Source of the DNA: an uncultured Paraburkholderia sp.
GTDB taxonomy: Bacteria; Pseudomonadota; Gammaproteobacteria; Burkholderiales; Burkholderiaceae
Assembly: GCA_940746715.1 (NCBI GenBank)
Contig: CALNWN010000008.1
Location: 124,001 to 188,000, forward strand
Reading direction: 5' to 3'
DNA length: 64,000 bases
This document shows positions 38,206 to 49,256 of this stretch, in pieces (positions within the stretch are counted from its first letter, which is position 1; every line of letters begins with the position of its first letter). The notes under the pieces are model-generated. The model worked only from the letters and a program-made list of their open reading frames with translations, did not search any database and was not told the DNA's origin. A program made the translations under genes and the position numbers.

Positions 38206-39009
38206 ATGTCCTTGCCGCAAAACACCTTCAAACGCGCGCTGCGCGAAGGCACGCGGCAGTTCGGCCTGTGGGCCGCGCTTGCCGACGCCTATGTCACCGA
38301 GCTGCTCGCCACGGCCGGCTTCGACTGGCTGCTGATCGACAACGAGCACGCGCCGAACGACGTGCGCAGCACGCTTGCGCAATTGCAGGCGGTCGCCGCC
38401 TACGCATCGCATCCCGTCGTGCGGCCCGTGCGAAGCGACAGCGCCGTGATCAAACAGCTCCTCGACATCGGCGCGCAGACCTTGCTGTTGCCGATGATCG
38501 ACACCGCCGAACAGGCCGCCGATGCAGTCGCCGCCACGCGCTACCCGCCGCACGGCATTCGCGGCGTCGGCAGCGCGTTGGCACGCGCATCGCGCTGGAA
38601 CCGCGTGCCGGACTATCTCGCTCGGGCCGCCGACGAACTCTGCGTGCTCGTGCAAGTGGAAACGGTACAAGGCATGGACAACCTGCCTGCCATTGCAGCA
38701 GTGGACGGCGTCGACGGTGTGTTCTTCGGCCCTTCCGACCTGAGTGCGTCGATGGGGCTGCTCGGCAAGCCCGGCGATGCCAGCGTGCGCGAGGCGATTC
38801 GCGGCGGCATAGTCAGCGTGCGGCGCGCGGGCAAGGCCGCGGGCGTGCTCGCGCCGGATCGCGCCATTGCCGACGAATATCTTGCGGCGGACGCCAGTTT
38901 TGTGGCGGTCAGAACGGACACCGGTTTGCTGAGCCGCGCGGCGGCCGATCTCGCCGCGTCATTTAAAGGCGATGGGCAGGCCCATGCGGTCGTGAAGGGC
39001 GGCTATTGA
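38206..39009 (+). CDS. hpaI: 4-hydroxy-2-oxoheptane-1,7-dioate aldolase
   Basis: An intact 267-residue class II pyruvate aldolase from ATG 38206 ([20 protein letters not shown]). Catalytic and metal-binding segments are visible: [18 protein letters not shown] with His as base, [40 protein letters not shown] (Glu ligand) and [20 protein letters not shown] (Asp ligand), as is the [18 protein letters not shown] loop. It splits the substrate into pyruvate and succinic semialdehyde and ends the operon. The open frame extends far upstream, but the family N-terminus fixes this start. Confidence 0.92.
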   Translation: MSLPQNTFKRALREGTRQFGLWAALADAYVTELLATAGFDWLLIDNEHAPNDVRSTLAQLQAVAAYASHPVVRPVRSDSAVIKQLLDIGAQTLLLPMIDTAEQAADAVAATRYPPHGIRGVGSALARASRWNRVPDYLARAADELCVLVQVETVQGMDNLPAIAAVDGVDGVFFGPSDLSASMGLLGKPGDASVREAIRGGIVSVRRAGKAAGVLAPDRAIADEYLAADASFVAVRTDTGLLSRAAADLAASFKGDGQAHAVVKGGY

Positions 39010-39046
39010 AACCGGACACCTGCGCGGGTCACGGCCACGAGGTTCG

Positions 39047-41112
39047 TCATTCCCCCGCCCGCCAAGGCAAGCCTTGCGCCGACCAGTCGAGTTCCACATC
39101 GATCACGGAGCGCTCGTCCGCGAACTGCACGGCGAGCGTGACCGCAATGCACGGCCTGCCGCTCGCGAGCGAAAGATAAGGATTACTGGCTATGGCCACA
39201 CCCGGCAGCAGCACGGCATTGCGATAGTACGGCCGATGATCCCAGCGCGCATCGCGTGGATTGGCGACCGGATGCAGCGACGCGCTTTCCTCGCTCCACG
39301 CCGGCCCCGGCAGTTCGGCGCCGACCTGCCGCCCGGCATCGTCGAGAATGAAGCAGCTCACGCAATGCTCGAACGTCGCGAGCGACGCGAAGGCGCGCTT
39401 CATCCCGGCGCCCGCGCGCAGCGCGTCCGCAGCCTCGAGCAGCGCCAGGCGGTACGGCTCAACGACAGATTCGAACAACGCATGCTGATGCGCGCGGCCC
39501 TGCGCAATGACATCGAAAGCGTCGTCGATACGCAGATGCACCGAACCCGGCGGCGCGATCTCCGCTGCAGGAAGTCCCAGCAGATAGCCTTGCGCGAAGT
39601 CCACATTCGATTCCACCGCGAGGATCAGTTCCTCGGTGGTCTCCACACCCTCCACCACCACGAGCATGCCGGCCTGATGCAACAGCGACACGAGCTTCGT
39701 CAGCATCGGCTGCCCGGTGCCGTGCCCGGTTGCGCGGATCATTTCGCCGTCGAGCTTGACGATGTCCGGACGGATGCGCAGCAGCCGGTCCAGATTCGAT
39801 TGGCCCGCGCCGAAATCGTCCACGGCGATGAAGAAGCGTGCTCGCGGTACAAGGCTGCCGCGCGCGACATCTCGTCGACGCTGCCGCCGTGCGATTCCAG
39901 TATCTCGAGAATGACCTGCCCCGGCGCGAGCCCCACCCTCCGCACGATGCCGGCGAGCTCGTCGGCGTAGCCTTCGGCGACGAAGGTGGCCGGCAGAATG
40001 TTCAGAAAGAGCCAACCGTCCGCGGGCAGCGACGCGCGCGTTGGCCAGATGCACGGCATGACTCGCGCGGTCGAGCACGCCTTCGTCGCTGAACGCCTTG
40101 GGCGCGAACAGCACGGCCGGTGGCAGCAGCGTGCCGTCGTCGAGCTCGCCGCGCAACAGCGCCTCGAAGCCGACCTGCTTCTGATGCGACAAACTGAAGA
40201 GCGGCTGAAAGTGCGAGGTCAGGTAATAGTCTTCCCATCGATGCCGCGAGCCGCGCGCCCGCTGCGCCGCAGGCGTCCTCGATCAGCAGTTGCAGCGGCG
40301 CGTCGGGCAGCGGACGCTCCGCGCACACGTGGTTGCGGCCGGAGTGCTTGGCGCGCAGCAACGCCTCGTCAGCGCGATCCAGCAGCACCATGATGTTTTC
40401 GCCGCCTCGGTGCTCGGCCACGCCGAAGCTGGACGTCAGATTACCGTCCGGGCGCTCGAGCGCGGCAATCGCGCAGCGCAACCGCTCGGCAAGGCGCAGC
40501 GCGCCCGCCAGGTCCTCGCTCGACAGCACCGCGAATTCCTCGCCGCCAATCCGGCTCACGCTGTCGCCGCGCGTGGTCCCGTCGAGCAGAACCTGCGCGA
40601 CCTGCCGCAACGCGAGGTCGCCCACTGCATGACCGAACCGGTCGTTCAGCGATTTGAAATTGTCGATGTCGACAAAAATAGCGCTGACCTGGCCGTCGTG
40701 CGCGACGTCGGCGAGGCGCCGCTCGGCCTAGGCGACGAAGGCGCGGCGGTTTTGCCGGCCGGTCAGCGGATCGGTTGCCGCCAGTTGCGCCAGCTGATCC
40801 TCGAGAGCAAAAAGTGATTGCGTCGGAATGCGTAGAAGCCGAAATGAAAGACAACGGCGGTGGGCATGCCGATCGCCGCGACCCACATCCACACGACAAT
40901 GTCGACGTCCGCGCTGCGCGGCGCGCCGAGCAGCAAGCCGATCGCCGTCGCATAGAAGAGCGCACTGCCGACGAAGAAATGCGTCGGCGTCAGCCACAAG
41001 GGTGCGGCGCAAACCGGGATCACGACCATCGCCGGCAAGATCCACAACAGCGGCTGTTGCGCGCCTGCGACATTCAGCGCAAGACCGACCACCAGCGTGA
41101 GCGGGAAAGCCA
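39047..41112 (-). pseudogene. GGDEF-EAL cyclic-di-GMP protein with membrane sensor, disrupted and 5'-truncated
   Basis: Read from 41112 downward: four or more membrane segments (VAFPLTLVVGLALNVAGAQQ, LLWILPAMVVIPVCAA, VVWMWVAAIGMPTAVVFHFG), then LEDQLAQLAATDPLTGRQNR, an in-frame TAG at 40728-40730, and DIDNFKSLNDRFGHAVGDLA with the intact catalytic RIGGEEFAVLSSE. The EAL part shifts frame at least twice (about 40220 and 39840-40060). It contains FEALLRGELDDGTLLPPAVL, VDDFGAGQSNLDRLLRIRPD, VVVEGVETTEELILA and an extra C-terminal region to 39047. The 5' end is cut where bcsZ sequence begins. Adjacent cellulose genes fit c-di-GMP control of cellulose synthesis. Confidence 0.78.
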
Positions 41113-41327
41113 CGCCGCTCGCGCCGTACTTCAAGGCGCTCGGCGACGCGCACGGCCTCGGCCTCGTGCGCACGCATCTGGCCGCTCTCGACGCCGGCGT
41201 GCCGGGCCGCGAACCGGTGTACTACGATAGGGTGCTGGGCTTGTTCGGCACGGGTTTCGTCGACGGACGCTATCGCTTTGACGAAAGCGGCCGGCTCGTG
41301 CCGGGCTGGAGAAACACATGCGATTGA
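41113..41327 (+). pseudogene. bcsZ: BcsZ cellulase, C-terminal remnant
   Basis: The forward frame reads ATPLAPYFKALGDAHGLGLV, then VYYDRVLGLFGTGFVDGRYR and LVPGWRNTCD, the C-terminus of the family 8 endoglucanase found in cellulose synthase operons. Only about 70 residues remain; the catalytic domain lies beyond the junction and is absent. Its stop TGA (41325-41327) overlaps the bcsC start at 41318 by ten bases, as in intact operons. BcsZ is periplasmic and trims nascent cellulose. Confidence 0.75.
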
Positions 41328-44300
41328 GCGCTCTTACCTTGTCGTTGCGCGTCGCACTGAGCGTGCCGCTCGCCTGTTGCATGGCGGCGCCGCGCCCGAC
41401 GCGCTGGCGCAGGCATCCAAAGATCCGATGAGCGTGCTGATCGACCAGGGCAAGTACTGGCAGTCGCATCAGCGCGGCGACCTCGCCGAGCAGGCGTGGC
41501 TGAAAGTGCTGCGCATCGACCCTAAACAGCCCGATGCGCTCTTCGGCATGGGCATGGTGCTCGCCGACCGCAAGGACGGCGCGGGCGCTCAGCAGTATCT
41601 GTCGCGCCTGAAGGCGGTCGCGCCCAACTATCCGCGCCTCGACGACCTTGGCCGGCGGCTCGGCGAATCGAGCCTGCGCGATCAGACGGTGAACGACGCG
41701 CGGCGGCTCGCGCAAAGCGGCCAGAGCGCGAGCGCCGTGCAGGAATATCAGCGGGCCTTGAGCGGCAAGCCGGCCACGCCCGAATTGCAGCTCGAGTATT
41801 ACTAGGCGCTCTCGGCCACGCCGCAAGGCTGGGACGAGGCACGCCGCGGGCTCGAACAGCTCGCGCGCGACAATCCTGACGATCCGCGTTATGCGCTCGC
41901 CTACGCGCAGCATCTGACCTATCGCGACGTCACGCGCCGCGACGGCATTGCGCGGCTGCAGAAACTCGCGGGCGACAGCACGGTGGGCGCGTCGGCGAAA
42001 AAGAGCTGGCGCCAAGCGCTGCTCTGGCTCGACGCGCGTCCGTCGGACTCGGCGCTGTATCAGGCATATCTGCAAAGCGCGGGCGACGACGCCGCGGTCA
42101 AGGCGCGTTTCGATTCGATGGTGCAGCAGGACCGCTCGACGCGCGAGCGCGCACAGGAAAACGCCGCCGTCGATGCGCGCGGCCGCCTGATCGCCGACGG
42201 TTTCGCCGCCCTCGACCGCAACGACCCGGCCGCTGCGCGCGCGAAGTTTTCGTCGGTACTCGCGAGTAGTCCGAACGATACGGACGCGCTCGGCGGCATG
42301 GGCATCGCCGCGCTGAAGCAGGAGCATTTCGCGGAAGCGCGCAACTATCTCGAGCGCGCGTCGCGCAACGGCAATCCGGCGTGCTGGAAAACCGCGCTCG
42401 ACAGCGCCACCTACTGGACCTACACGAGCGACGCGATCGGTGCGCGCAGCAACGGCGAGGTCGCGAAGGCCAAGTCGCTGTTCGAACGCGCCATTGCGAT
42501 GAATCCGGCCGACGTGACCGCGCAGGTGCTGCGCGGCGAAATGCTGCTCGCGAATCACGACGCGGCCGGCGCCGAACAGGCGTACCGGATGGCGCTGCGC
42601 CGCCAGGCCGACAACCCGGACGCGATTCGCGGGCTCGTCGGCGCGCTCGCCGCTCAGGGCCGCGGTGACGAAGCGCTGCAATTCGCCAACCAGTTGAACG
42701 CGGAGCAGCAGTCGAAGGCGGGCGGCATCAACCGTCTGCGAGGCGAAGCGCAAGCGGCGCAGGCGCGCGCGCCCGAAGCGCGCGGCGACCTGTGCAGCGG
42801 GCGCAGTCTCTTCGAAGACGCGCTCCTCAACACGCCCGACGACCCGTGGGTGCGCCTCGACCTTGCGCGCATCTACGTGCGCCAGGGCGCCGTCGCCAAC
42901 GCGCGCAGCATGATGGACGGGCTGCTCGCGTAGAGCACATCCGGACATGACGGATGCGCTCTACGCGAGCGCGCTGCTGTCCGCGGAAACACAGGACTGG
43001 TCGACCGGCCTTGCGCAACTGGAACGCATTCCGGCCGCGCAACGCACCGACGCGATGGCGTCGTTGCAGCATCGGCTGTGGGTGCATCAGCAGGCGGAAC
43101 TGGCGGCGCGCATGGCGAAAAGCGGCCAGATGCAGCAGGCGCTCGCGACGCTGCACGCCGCCGAGCCGGTCGCGGGCAACAGCCCCGAACTGATCGGCGT
43201 GATTGCAGGCGCCTACCAGCAGGCCGGCGACCCGAACCGTGCGCTGTCCCTCGTGCGCGGCGCCATGAGCGCGGCGCCCGGCAAAACCGACCTGCTGCTG
43301 CAATACGCGGGCATTCTCGCCGCGACCCGACAGGAGTCCGAACTGGGCATGGTGATGCGGCGGCTCGCGTCGATGCAGTTGACGCCGCAGCAGCGCGCGG
43401 ACTTCGGCAATCTGAATCTCGGCATTGTCATCAAGCAATGCGATGTGGTGCGTCAGCGCGGCGATCTCGCGAGCGCCTACGACGTGATCGCGCCGTGGCT
43501 CGTCGTGATGCCGGACAATCCCGACCTGCAAGCGGCGCTCGGCCGCCTGTATGCGACGGCCGGCGACGACCGCAATGCGCTCGAAAGCTATCGCGTCGCC
43601 TTGCGGCGCAAGCCCGACGATCTCAACCTGCTGCAGGCCGCCATTTCAGCGGCGTCCGGTGCGAAGCAGTTCAGCTACGCGGAATCGCTCGCGAAAGAGG
43701 CGTTGAATGCGGCGCCCAACGATCCCGGCGTGCTCGCGACCGTCGGCCGTATGTACCGCGCGCAAGGCAAGCTGTCGCTCGCGTCGACGTATCTGCAGCG
43801 CTCGCTCGTCGCCGCCAACACGCCGCTCATGGCGAATGCGCCGCGCAACGGCCCCGCGAGCAACGTGCCGCGCGGCTGGGAGACGGCGATGCGCCGGATC
43901 GGCGCGACGCCGCTGCCCGGCACCAATCCGTTCGAAGGAAAAACCGCGACGGTCGCGCCGACCGACGCCGATAACGCCGCGCTCGGCTTCAATGCTTCGC
44001 CGAATGCCGCGCGCCTCCGTTCCGTACTCGCAGTCTTCATTGCCGACACAGACCGTGCCGAATTATCCGCCGCCCGCGCAGCCCGCGCCGTATGTTGCTC
44101 CGTATGTTCAGCCTTATACGGCGCCCGCAGTGCAGTCGTATCAACAGTCCTACCCGCAGCGGGGTGCGCAGCCGTACACGCAACCTTATGCGCAACCGCA
44201 GGCGCCGAACAGCGCGCCGCTGCAGCCCTACCCTGGACAGGGCGGCCAGGCCGGCTTGCCGCAGGTGCCGGCGTCCGCTCCCATGCAGCCGATGCAACAG

Positions 44301-45994
44301 CCGTATAACCCGGCTTATGCGCAGCAGGGTCAGCCTGCGCCGTATCCGCCGCAACAGTACGGCACGCCGGACAACTACGCGCCGACGCCCTGGCCGATGT
44401 CGCCCGCCGCGCGCGAGGCGCAGGCGAACGCCGGCGCGATGCGGCCTTATGGTTCGGCGACGAGTGCCGCGGCCAACGGTAAACACAGCACGGGCAAAAA
44501 GCAGAGCGCGTCGAAAAGCAGCCGCAATACGGCGGGTTATGCGCAGCAGCAGCCGTATTACGGGCAACAGGGCTATGCGCAGCAACAGCCTTATCAACCT
44601 TTACCCGCCGCAGCAGCAAAACTACGGCAATCAGGGCTATTACGCGCAGCAGCAACCGTATATCCCGCAGCCGCCCACGGGCTATGCGCAAGCGTATTAC
44701 CCGCAGCAACCGGGCATGAACGGCAATGACGCGAACTACGCGCAAGGCAATGTCGCCAACGCGCAAACGCTCGGCGTGGCGGACGAACTGGCGCAAGTCA
44801 ATCGCGAGCAGGCGAGCACGATTTCGGCCGGCATCGTGTTTCGCAATCGCAGCGGCGAGGACGGCCTATCGACGCTGACCGACATCGAGGCGCCGATCCA
44901 GGGCCGCATCAAGGCGGGCAACGGCCATGTCGTCGTGACGGGGCCACGCCCGTCACGCTCGACGCGGGTACGGCGAGCGGCAACCCGCTAACGCTGGCGC
45001 GTTTTGGAGCAGGAGTCTCGACGCTCTCGTCCGCATTGGAGATTGCCGGGGGACGACCGACTACGGCAGCCAGAACGCCAGTGGTGTGGGTCTGTCGGTC
45101 GGTTATGAAGGCCGTCACCTAAGCGGCGATATCGGCGTCACACCGCTCGGCTTCCGCGAAGTCAATATTGTGGGCGGCGGGAGCTACAACGGCAGTCTGA
45201 CGGACAAAGTCTCCTACTCGCTGGCCGTCGCGCGCCGCGCGGTCACCGACAGTTTGCTGTCGTACGCTAGTGCGCGTGACCAGCAATCCAATCTCTAATG
45301 GGGCGGCGTCACCTCCAACGGCGTGCTCGGCAGCCTCGCATGGGACGACGGCATCAACGGCGTTTACGTGAACGCGGCCTTCCAGTATTACGACGGACGC
45401 AATGTATCGAACAACGCCGCTGAGAAGGGCGGTGGAGGCATCTACACGCGCGTCTTCAAGGACGCCGACCAGACACTGACCGTCGGTGTGAATACGACGT
45501 TGATGCGCTACAACAGGAACCTCTCGTACTTCACATATGGCCAGGGCGGCTATTTCAGCCCGCAACAATATGTGATCCTGAATCTGCCGGTGGAATGGGC
45601 GGGGCGCAACGGCGCGTTCACCTACGACGTCAAGGGTTCGATCGGTGTCCAGCACTATCGGCAGGATGCATCGAATTACTTCCCGCTCAACGACGGTTCG
45701 ACGCGCCAAGGAGTCGCAGCGGGCATCGCGAACGCAGTGGGCAGCGGCCTCGACAGCAACGCCCAGTACCCCGGCCAGAGCAAGACCGGCGTCTCGTATT
45801 CGCTCAGCGCCGTCGGCGAATATCAGCTCGCGCCGCAACTGGCGTTCGGGGCAACGGCTTCGCTCGGCAATGCTTATCAATATCGCGAGTGGCTTGCCGC
45901 CGTCTACATGCGCTACAGCTTCACGAAACAGACCGGCCTCCAGCCGTTCCCGCCGACGCCGCTCAGCTAGCCGTATCTGTCGCTGTCGAACTAG
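41318..45994 (+). pseudogene. bcsC: BcsC cellulose export protein (TPR + outer-membrane barrel), multiple lesions
   Basis: ATG 41318 starts a signal peptide (MRLSALTLSLRVALSVPLAC). Then come about 800 residues of TPR units (GDLAEQAWLKVLRIDPKQPD, DALFGMGMVLADRKDGAGAQ, RAIAMNPADVTAQVLRGEML), a Gln/Pro/Tyr-rich linker (QPYTAPAVQSYQQSYPQRG, GYAQQQPYYGQQGYAQQQPY) and the C-terminal barrel (VGLSVGYEGRHLSGDIGVTP, FAFQYYDGRN-like strands, YMRYSFTKQTGLQPFPPTPL). BcsC carries cellulose across the periplasm and outer membrane. Lesions: frameshifts near 41385, 42930, 44010, 44605, 44945 and about 45050; stops at 41803-41805 (TAG), 45296-45298 (TAA) and 45968-45970 (TAG). The original stop is TAG 45992-45994. 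About 1,550 residues if repaired. Confidence 0.85.
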
Positions 45995-46063
45995 CGTAAC
46001 GGCGTCGGCATTTGCCTTCTCCGGCGGGGTCGCGCATGGCGGCCCGGCCGAATGCATGGCGCG

Positions 46064-47331
46064 TCAATCCTCCCCAGCGCCGGTCGAATATTTGCGGCAA
46101 TGCTCGAGGTAGCGGGCCGCATGGCTGCTCACCAGTTGCACGATGCTCTTCCACAGCCAGCCGGGTGCATCGAGCGTCTTCGAGCGGTTCTTGCGCAGCT
46201 CGGCAAGCCATGCCTTGCGTTCGGCGAGGTCCATCTGCCGAGCGTGTGCCTTGCCCACCACCAGCGAAAGAAAGCGTGCCGCCTTCGTCGCTTCTTCGCG
46301 CGTCAGTTGCTCGATGGTCAGCTTCATGTCCTGCGGCAGCAGCTCGCGCAATACGACCGGGCGGTCCGCCAGACGCGCCGAGCGCATCCGCTCGCCGAGC
46401 GACGGCGACAGATGCCGTGCGCCTTCCACCACACGCTCCGCGTTATCGCGCGGCATTCTCACCCGCGAATAGCGAGGCGCCGCTGCCTGCGCGGCTTCCT
46501 TGATGTCGATGAGGCACGGGTCGCCGCCCTGCGCCGCCGCGCCGTCGATGTCGAGCAGCACCGCATAGCGCAGACGCCCGAGCGAGCTTCATCCCTTGAC
46601 CCAGTAGGCCGCGTCCAGCACTTGAACTTCCGCCTCGGCGCCTGCGCCGCGCAACGCGGTCGCAAGCGCGGCGATGGAGGTCTTCGTGAACAGCCTGTCG
46701 ATCTCGCGCCGCTCGTGTTTTTCCAGCGGCCAGAAACGCGAACCGAGCGGAATGCATGGTTCGATGTCCTCGATGCGCTCTTCCGCGAGATGACGCCACG
46801 AACGGCGGATCGCCTCCTTCATCACGACGCGTACGCTTCAGGCTTTTCCGCGTGGACGTCCGACTCGCCCGCGCTTTCGTCGAAGGCGCGTTCGTAGCCG
46901 TCGGCGAGCGCTTCCATCATGTGCACGATGGTCACGCCCGGCAGGTCGGAGCCGCGCGCCGCCGTCGCGAGCGACAGCCCGAGCCGGACCAGATCGTGCG
47001 CGGGATTGCCGATCACGATCTGATCGAGATCGCGAATCTGGATCTCCACGCGGCCATAAGCATCGGCGACCGGCCCCAGATTGCCGGTGTGGCAATCGCC
47101 GCAGATCCATACCGCCGGACCTTCGGGCAGCGCGTGACCCTCGATTCCGTCGAGCCATTCGTAGAACCTGCTGGTGCTGCCGCGCACATACGCATGCGCG
47201 GAGCGCGCCATTCGCGCATTGCGGCGCGCGGTGAGGAGCCGCTGACGCCCGTCGGCTGGAGGAACGTTCTTTGGACGCTGGCTGGCAGGTTGCTTCGACG
47301 GCTTGCTGGTTGCGACGGGCTTTTTCGACAT
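46064..47331 (-). pseudogene. DUF2252 family protein, disrupted
   Basis: ATG 47331 (MSKKPVATSKPSKQPASQRP) begins a Lys/Pro-rich lead. The DUF2252 core follows: RNARMARSAHAYVRGSTSRF, VWICGDCHTGNLGPVADAYG and IQIRDLDQIVIGNPAHDLVR, a kinase-like catalytic region with GDxHxxN and D residues. One missing base near 46826 and a TGA at 46589-46591 split it. The rest reads MKEAIRRSWRHLAEERIEDI, YWVKG, LLDIDGAAAQGGDPCLIDIK and SVQLVSSHAARYLEHCRKYS-like C-terminus. About 420 residues. The family resembles aminoglycoside/choline-type kinases; its substrate is unknown. It converges on bcsC. Confidence 0.75.
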
Positions 47332-47649
47332 CGTATGGTCCGCTCTTATCGATAGGCGAAGCCGGCGCGACACGCGTCGTCGCCGGCGCCCGTCGCGTGC
47401 ATCGTCGCACGCGCGGGCCATGAACAATCAGCAGAAATCGAGCCTATCGTGCGAAGCATTCCGTAAGGACGCGCGCACGCGCTTATTGCCGCTTTTGAAG
47501 CGCGTGCGCGAAGGGCACAGGTAAAAGTTGCACACACTCCGGTGCGTGCGCAACTAATGCGCGCGCGCCGCGTATCGGCCCTTTACGTGGAGAATGCGAA
47601 ACGGCAGACTGAAGACCCACTCGTCAACGCGATTTACGTGGAGCGCAGC
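47332..47649. other. Divergent intergenic region with long inverted repeat
   Basis: About 318 bases between the DUF2252 start (reverse) and the sensor kinase start (forward). The open frame upstream of 47650 has no family resemblance. The notable element is the 13-bp inverted repeat at 47472-47510. A Shine-Dalgarno-like GTGGAGCG precedes ATG 47650. Confidence 0.5.
47472..47510. repeat. Perfect 13-bp inverted repeat (CGCGCACGCGCTT / AAGCGCGTGCGCG)
   Basis: Arms at 47472-47484 and 47498-47510 are perfectly complementary with a 13-base spacer ATTGCCGCTTTTG. Its place between divergent genes argues for an operator or a strong hairpin rather than a terminator; no T-run follows either arm. Confidence 0.8.
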
Positions 47650-49256
47650 ATGCCATTCCCGGCACAAGATCATGGCTGTCCAGGCTGGAGCAGCGAAATG
47701 GCGCGCCGCATCAGCGAGTTCGACTGGTCGGCCACCGGCATCGGCGCGATTGCGGACTGGCCTCGCAGTCTGACCGCGACGGTGCAGCTGCTGCTCGCTT
47801 CGCCTGTGCTGCTCGTGCTGCTGTGGGGCAAATCGGGCTACATGATCTACAACGACACGTACGCCGTTTTCGCGGGCGGACGCCATCCGTATCTGCTGGG
47901 ATGTCCTGTCGAAGCGGGCTGGCCCGAGGTCGCCGACGACAGCGGCGCACCCGCGGGCGTGCTCGCCGTCGTCGTGGAAACCACGGGGCGTTTGCTCACC
48001 GAGCGCTGGCGGGAACGCGCCGAAGCCGAGCTGCACGAGACCAACGAACGCCTGCAACTCGCGCTCAATACGGGCGCCGTGCTCGGCACCTGCGTCGTCG
48101 ACATGCAGACCGGCAAGATTACCGGCGACGAGCGCTTTGCCCGCACCTTTTCTTTTAGCGTGGAAGAAGCCGCCCAGGGCGTCGATCACAGCGCCGCGAC
48201 GAAAATGATCCATCCGGACGATCGGTCGCTGCTCGGACGTCTGAGGACAGACGCGCTGCGCGAAGGCGTGCCGTTTCGCGCCGAGTACCGGATCCGCCGG
48301 CCCGACGGCGAGTACGTGTGGGTGCAGGCAAACGGCCGGTGCGAGTTCGACGAACACGGGCAACCCACGCGTTTTCTGGCGGTGCTGATCGACATCCACG
48401 AACGCAAGATCGCCGAGCAGTCGCTGCGCCAGTTGACGGAGACGCTCGAACAGCGCGTCGCCGATGCGGTCGCTGCGCGCGCTCGCTGAAGAACAGTTGC
48501 GTCAGTCGCAGAAAATGGAAGCGATCGGCAGCCTCACGGGCGGCGTCGCGCACGACTTCAACAACGTGCTGCAAGTGATCAACGGCAATCTGCAGATGAT
48601 GGCCGCCGACGCCGGCGACAATCCCGCCACGTTGCGCCGTTTGTCCGCGGCGACGGATGTCGTCAAGCGCGGCGCGAAGCTGGCCGCCCATCTGCTCGCG
48701 TTCGCGCGGCGCCAGCCGCTCTCGCCCACCGTGCTCAATCCGCGCCGCCTGCTCGCCGGCATGAGCGAGATGCTGCATCGCGCGCTCGGCGAAACCGTGC
48801 GGATCGAAACCGTGCTGAGCGAACATCTGTGGCAGTGCAGGTCGACCGCAATCAGCTCGAAAACGCGCTGCTCAACCTTGCGATCAACGCGCGCGACGCG
48901 ATGAAGTCCGACGGCACGCTCACCGTGCGCGCCGCGAACCGCGTGCTGGACGCAGCGTTTTGCAGCGACAAACCGGAGCTGTCGCCGGGTGAATACGTGG
49001 TCTTTTCCGTCACCGATACGGGCGCGGGCATGCCGCCGGAAGTGCTCGAACACGCGTTCGAGCCGTTCTTCACGACCAAGCCGCATGGTCACGGCACGGG
49101 TCTCGGCCTCAGCATGGTGTTCGGCTTCGTGAGGCAAAGCGGCGGGCATACGCTGATCGAAAGCGAAGTGGGGCGCGGCACCACCGTGTCGCTGTTTTTC
49201 CCGCGCTGCTGCGAGCCCGAAACCGCGGAATCCGCCGACGAAACCAGCGGGCCGGT
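47650..49256 (+). pseudogene. PAS-containing hybrid sensor histidine kinase, frameshifted and 3'-truncated
   Basis: ATG 47650 (MPFPAQDHGCPGWSSEMARR) leads to ISEFDWSATGIGAIADWPRS and a first PAS-like region that appears shortened (GWPEVADDSGAPAGVLAVVV). A PAS/PAC domain follows (LQLALNTGAVLGTCVVDMQT, YRIRRPDGEYVWVQANGRCE). After a shift at about 48480 comes the phosphoacceptor SLTGGVAHDFNNVLQVINGN. After a shift at about 48835 comes the ATPase domain (LLNLAINARDAMKSDGTLTV, DTGAGMPPEVLEHAFEPFF, GTGLGLSMVFGFVRQSGGH). The sequence then reaches EPETAESADETSGPVV and joins the reverse kinase, so the usual receiver domain is missing. It senses an unknown signal in the cytoplasm. Confidence 0.8.

Noticed and set aside
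41803..41805. Stop-codon reassignment or recoding of TAG
   Set aside because: The window also has TAA and TGA interruptions and many frameshifts, TAG ends normal genes here, and no recoding element was seen. Mutation or read error is simpler.
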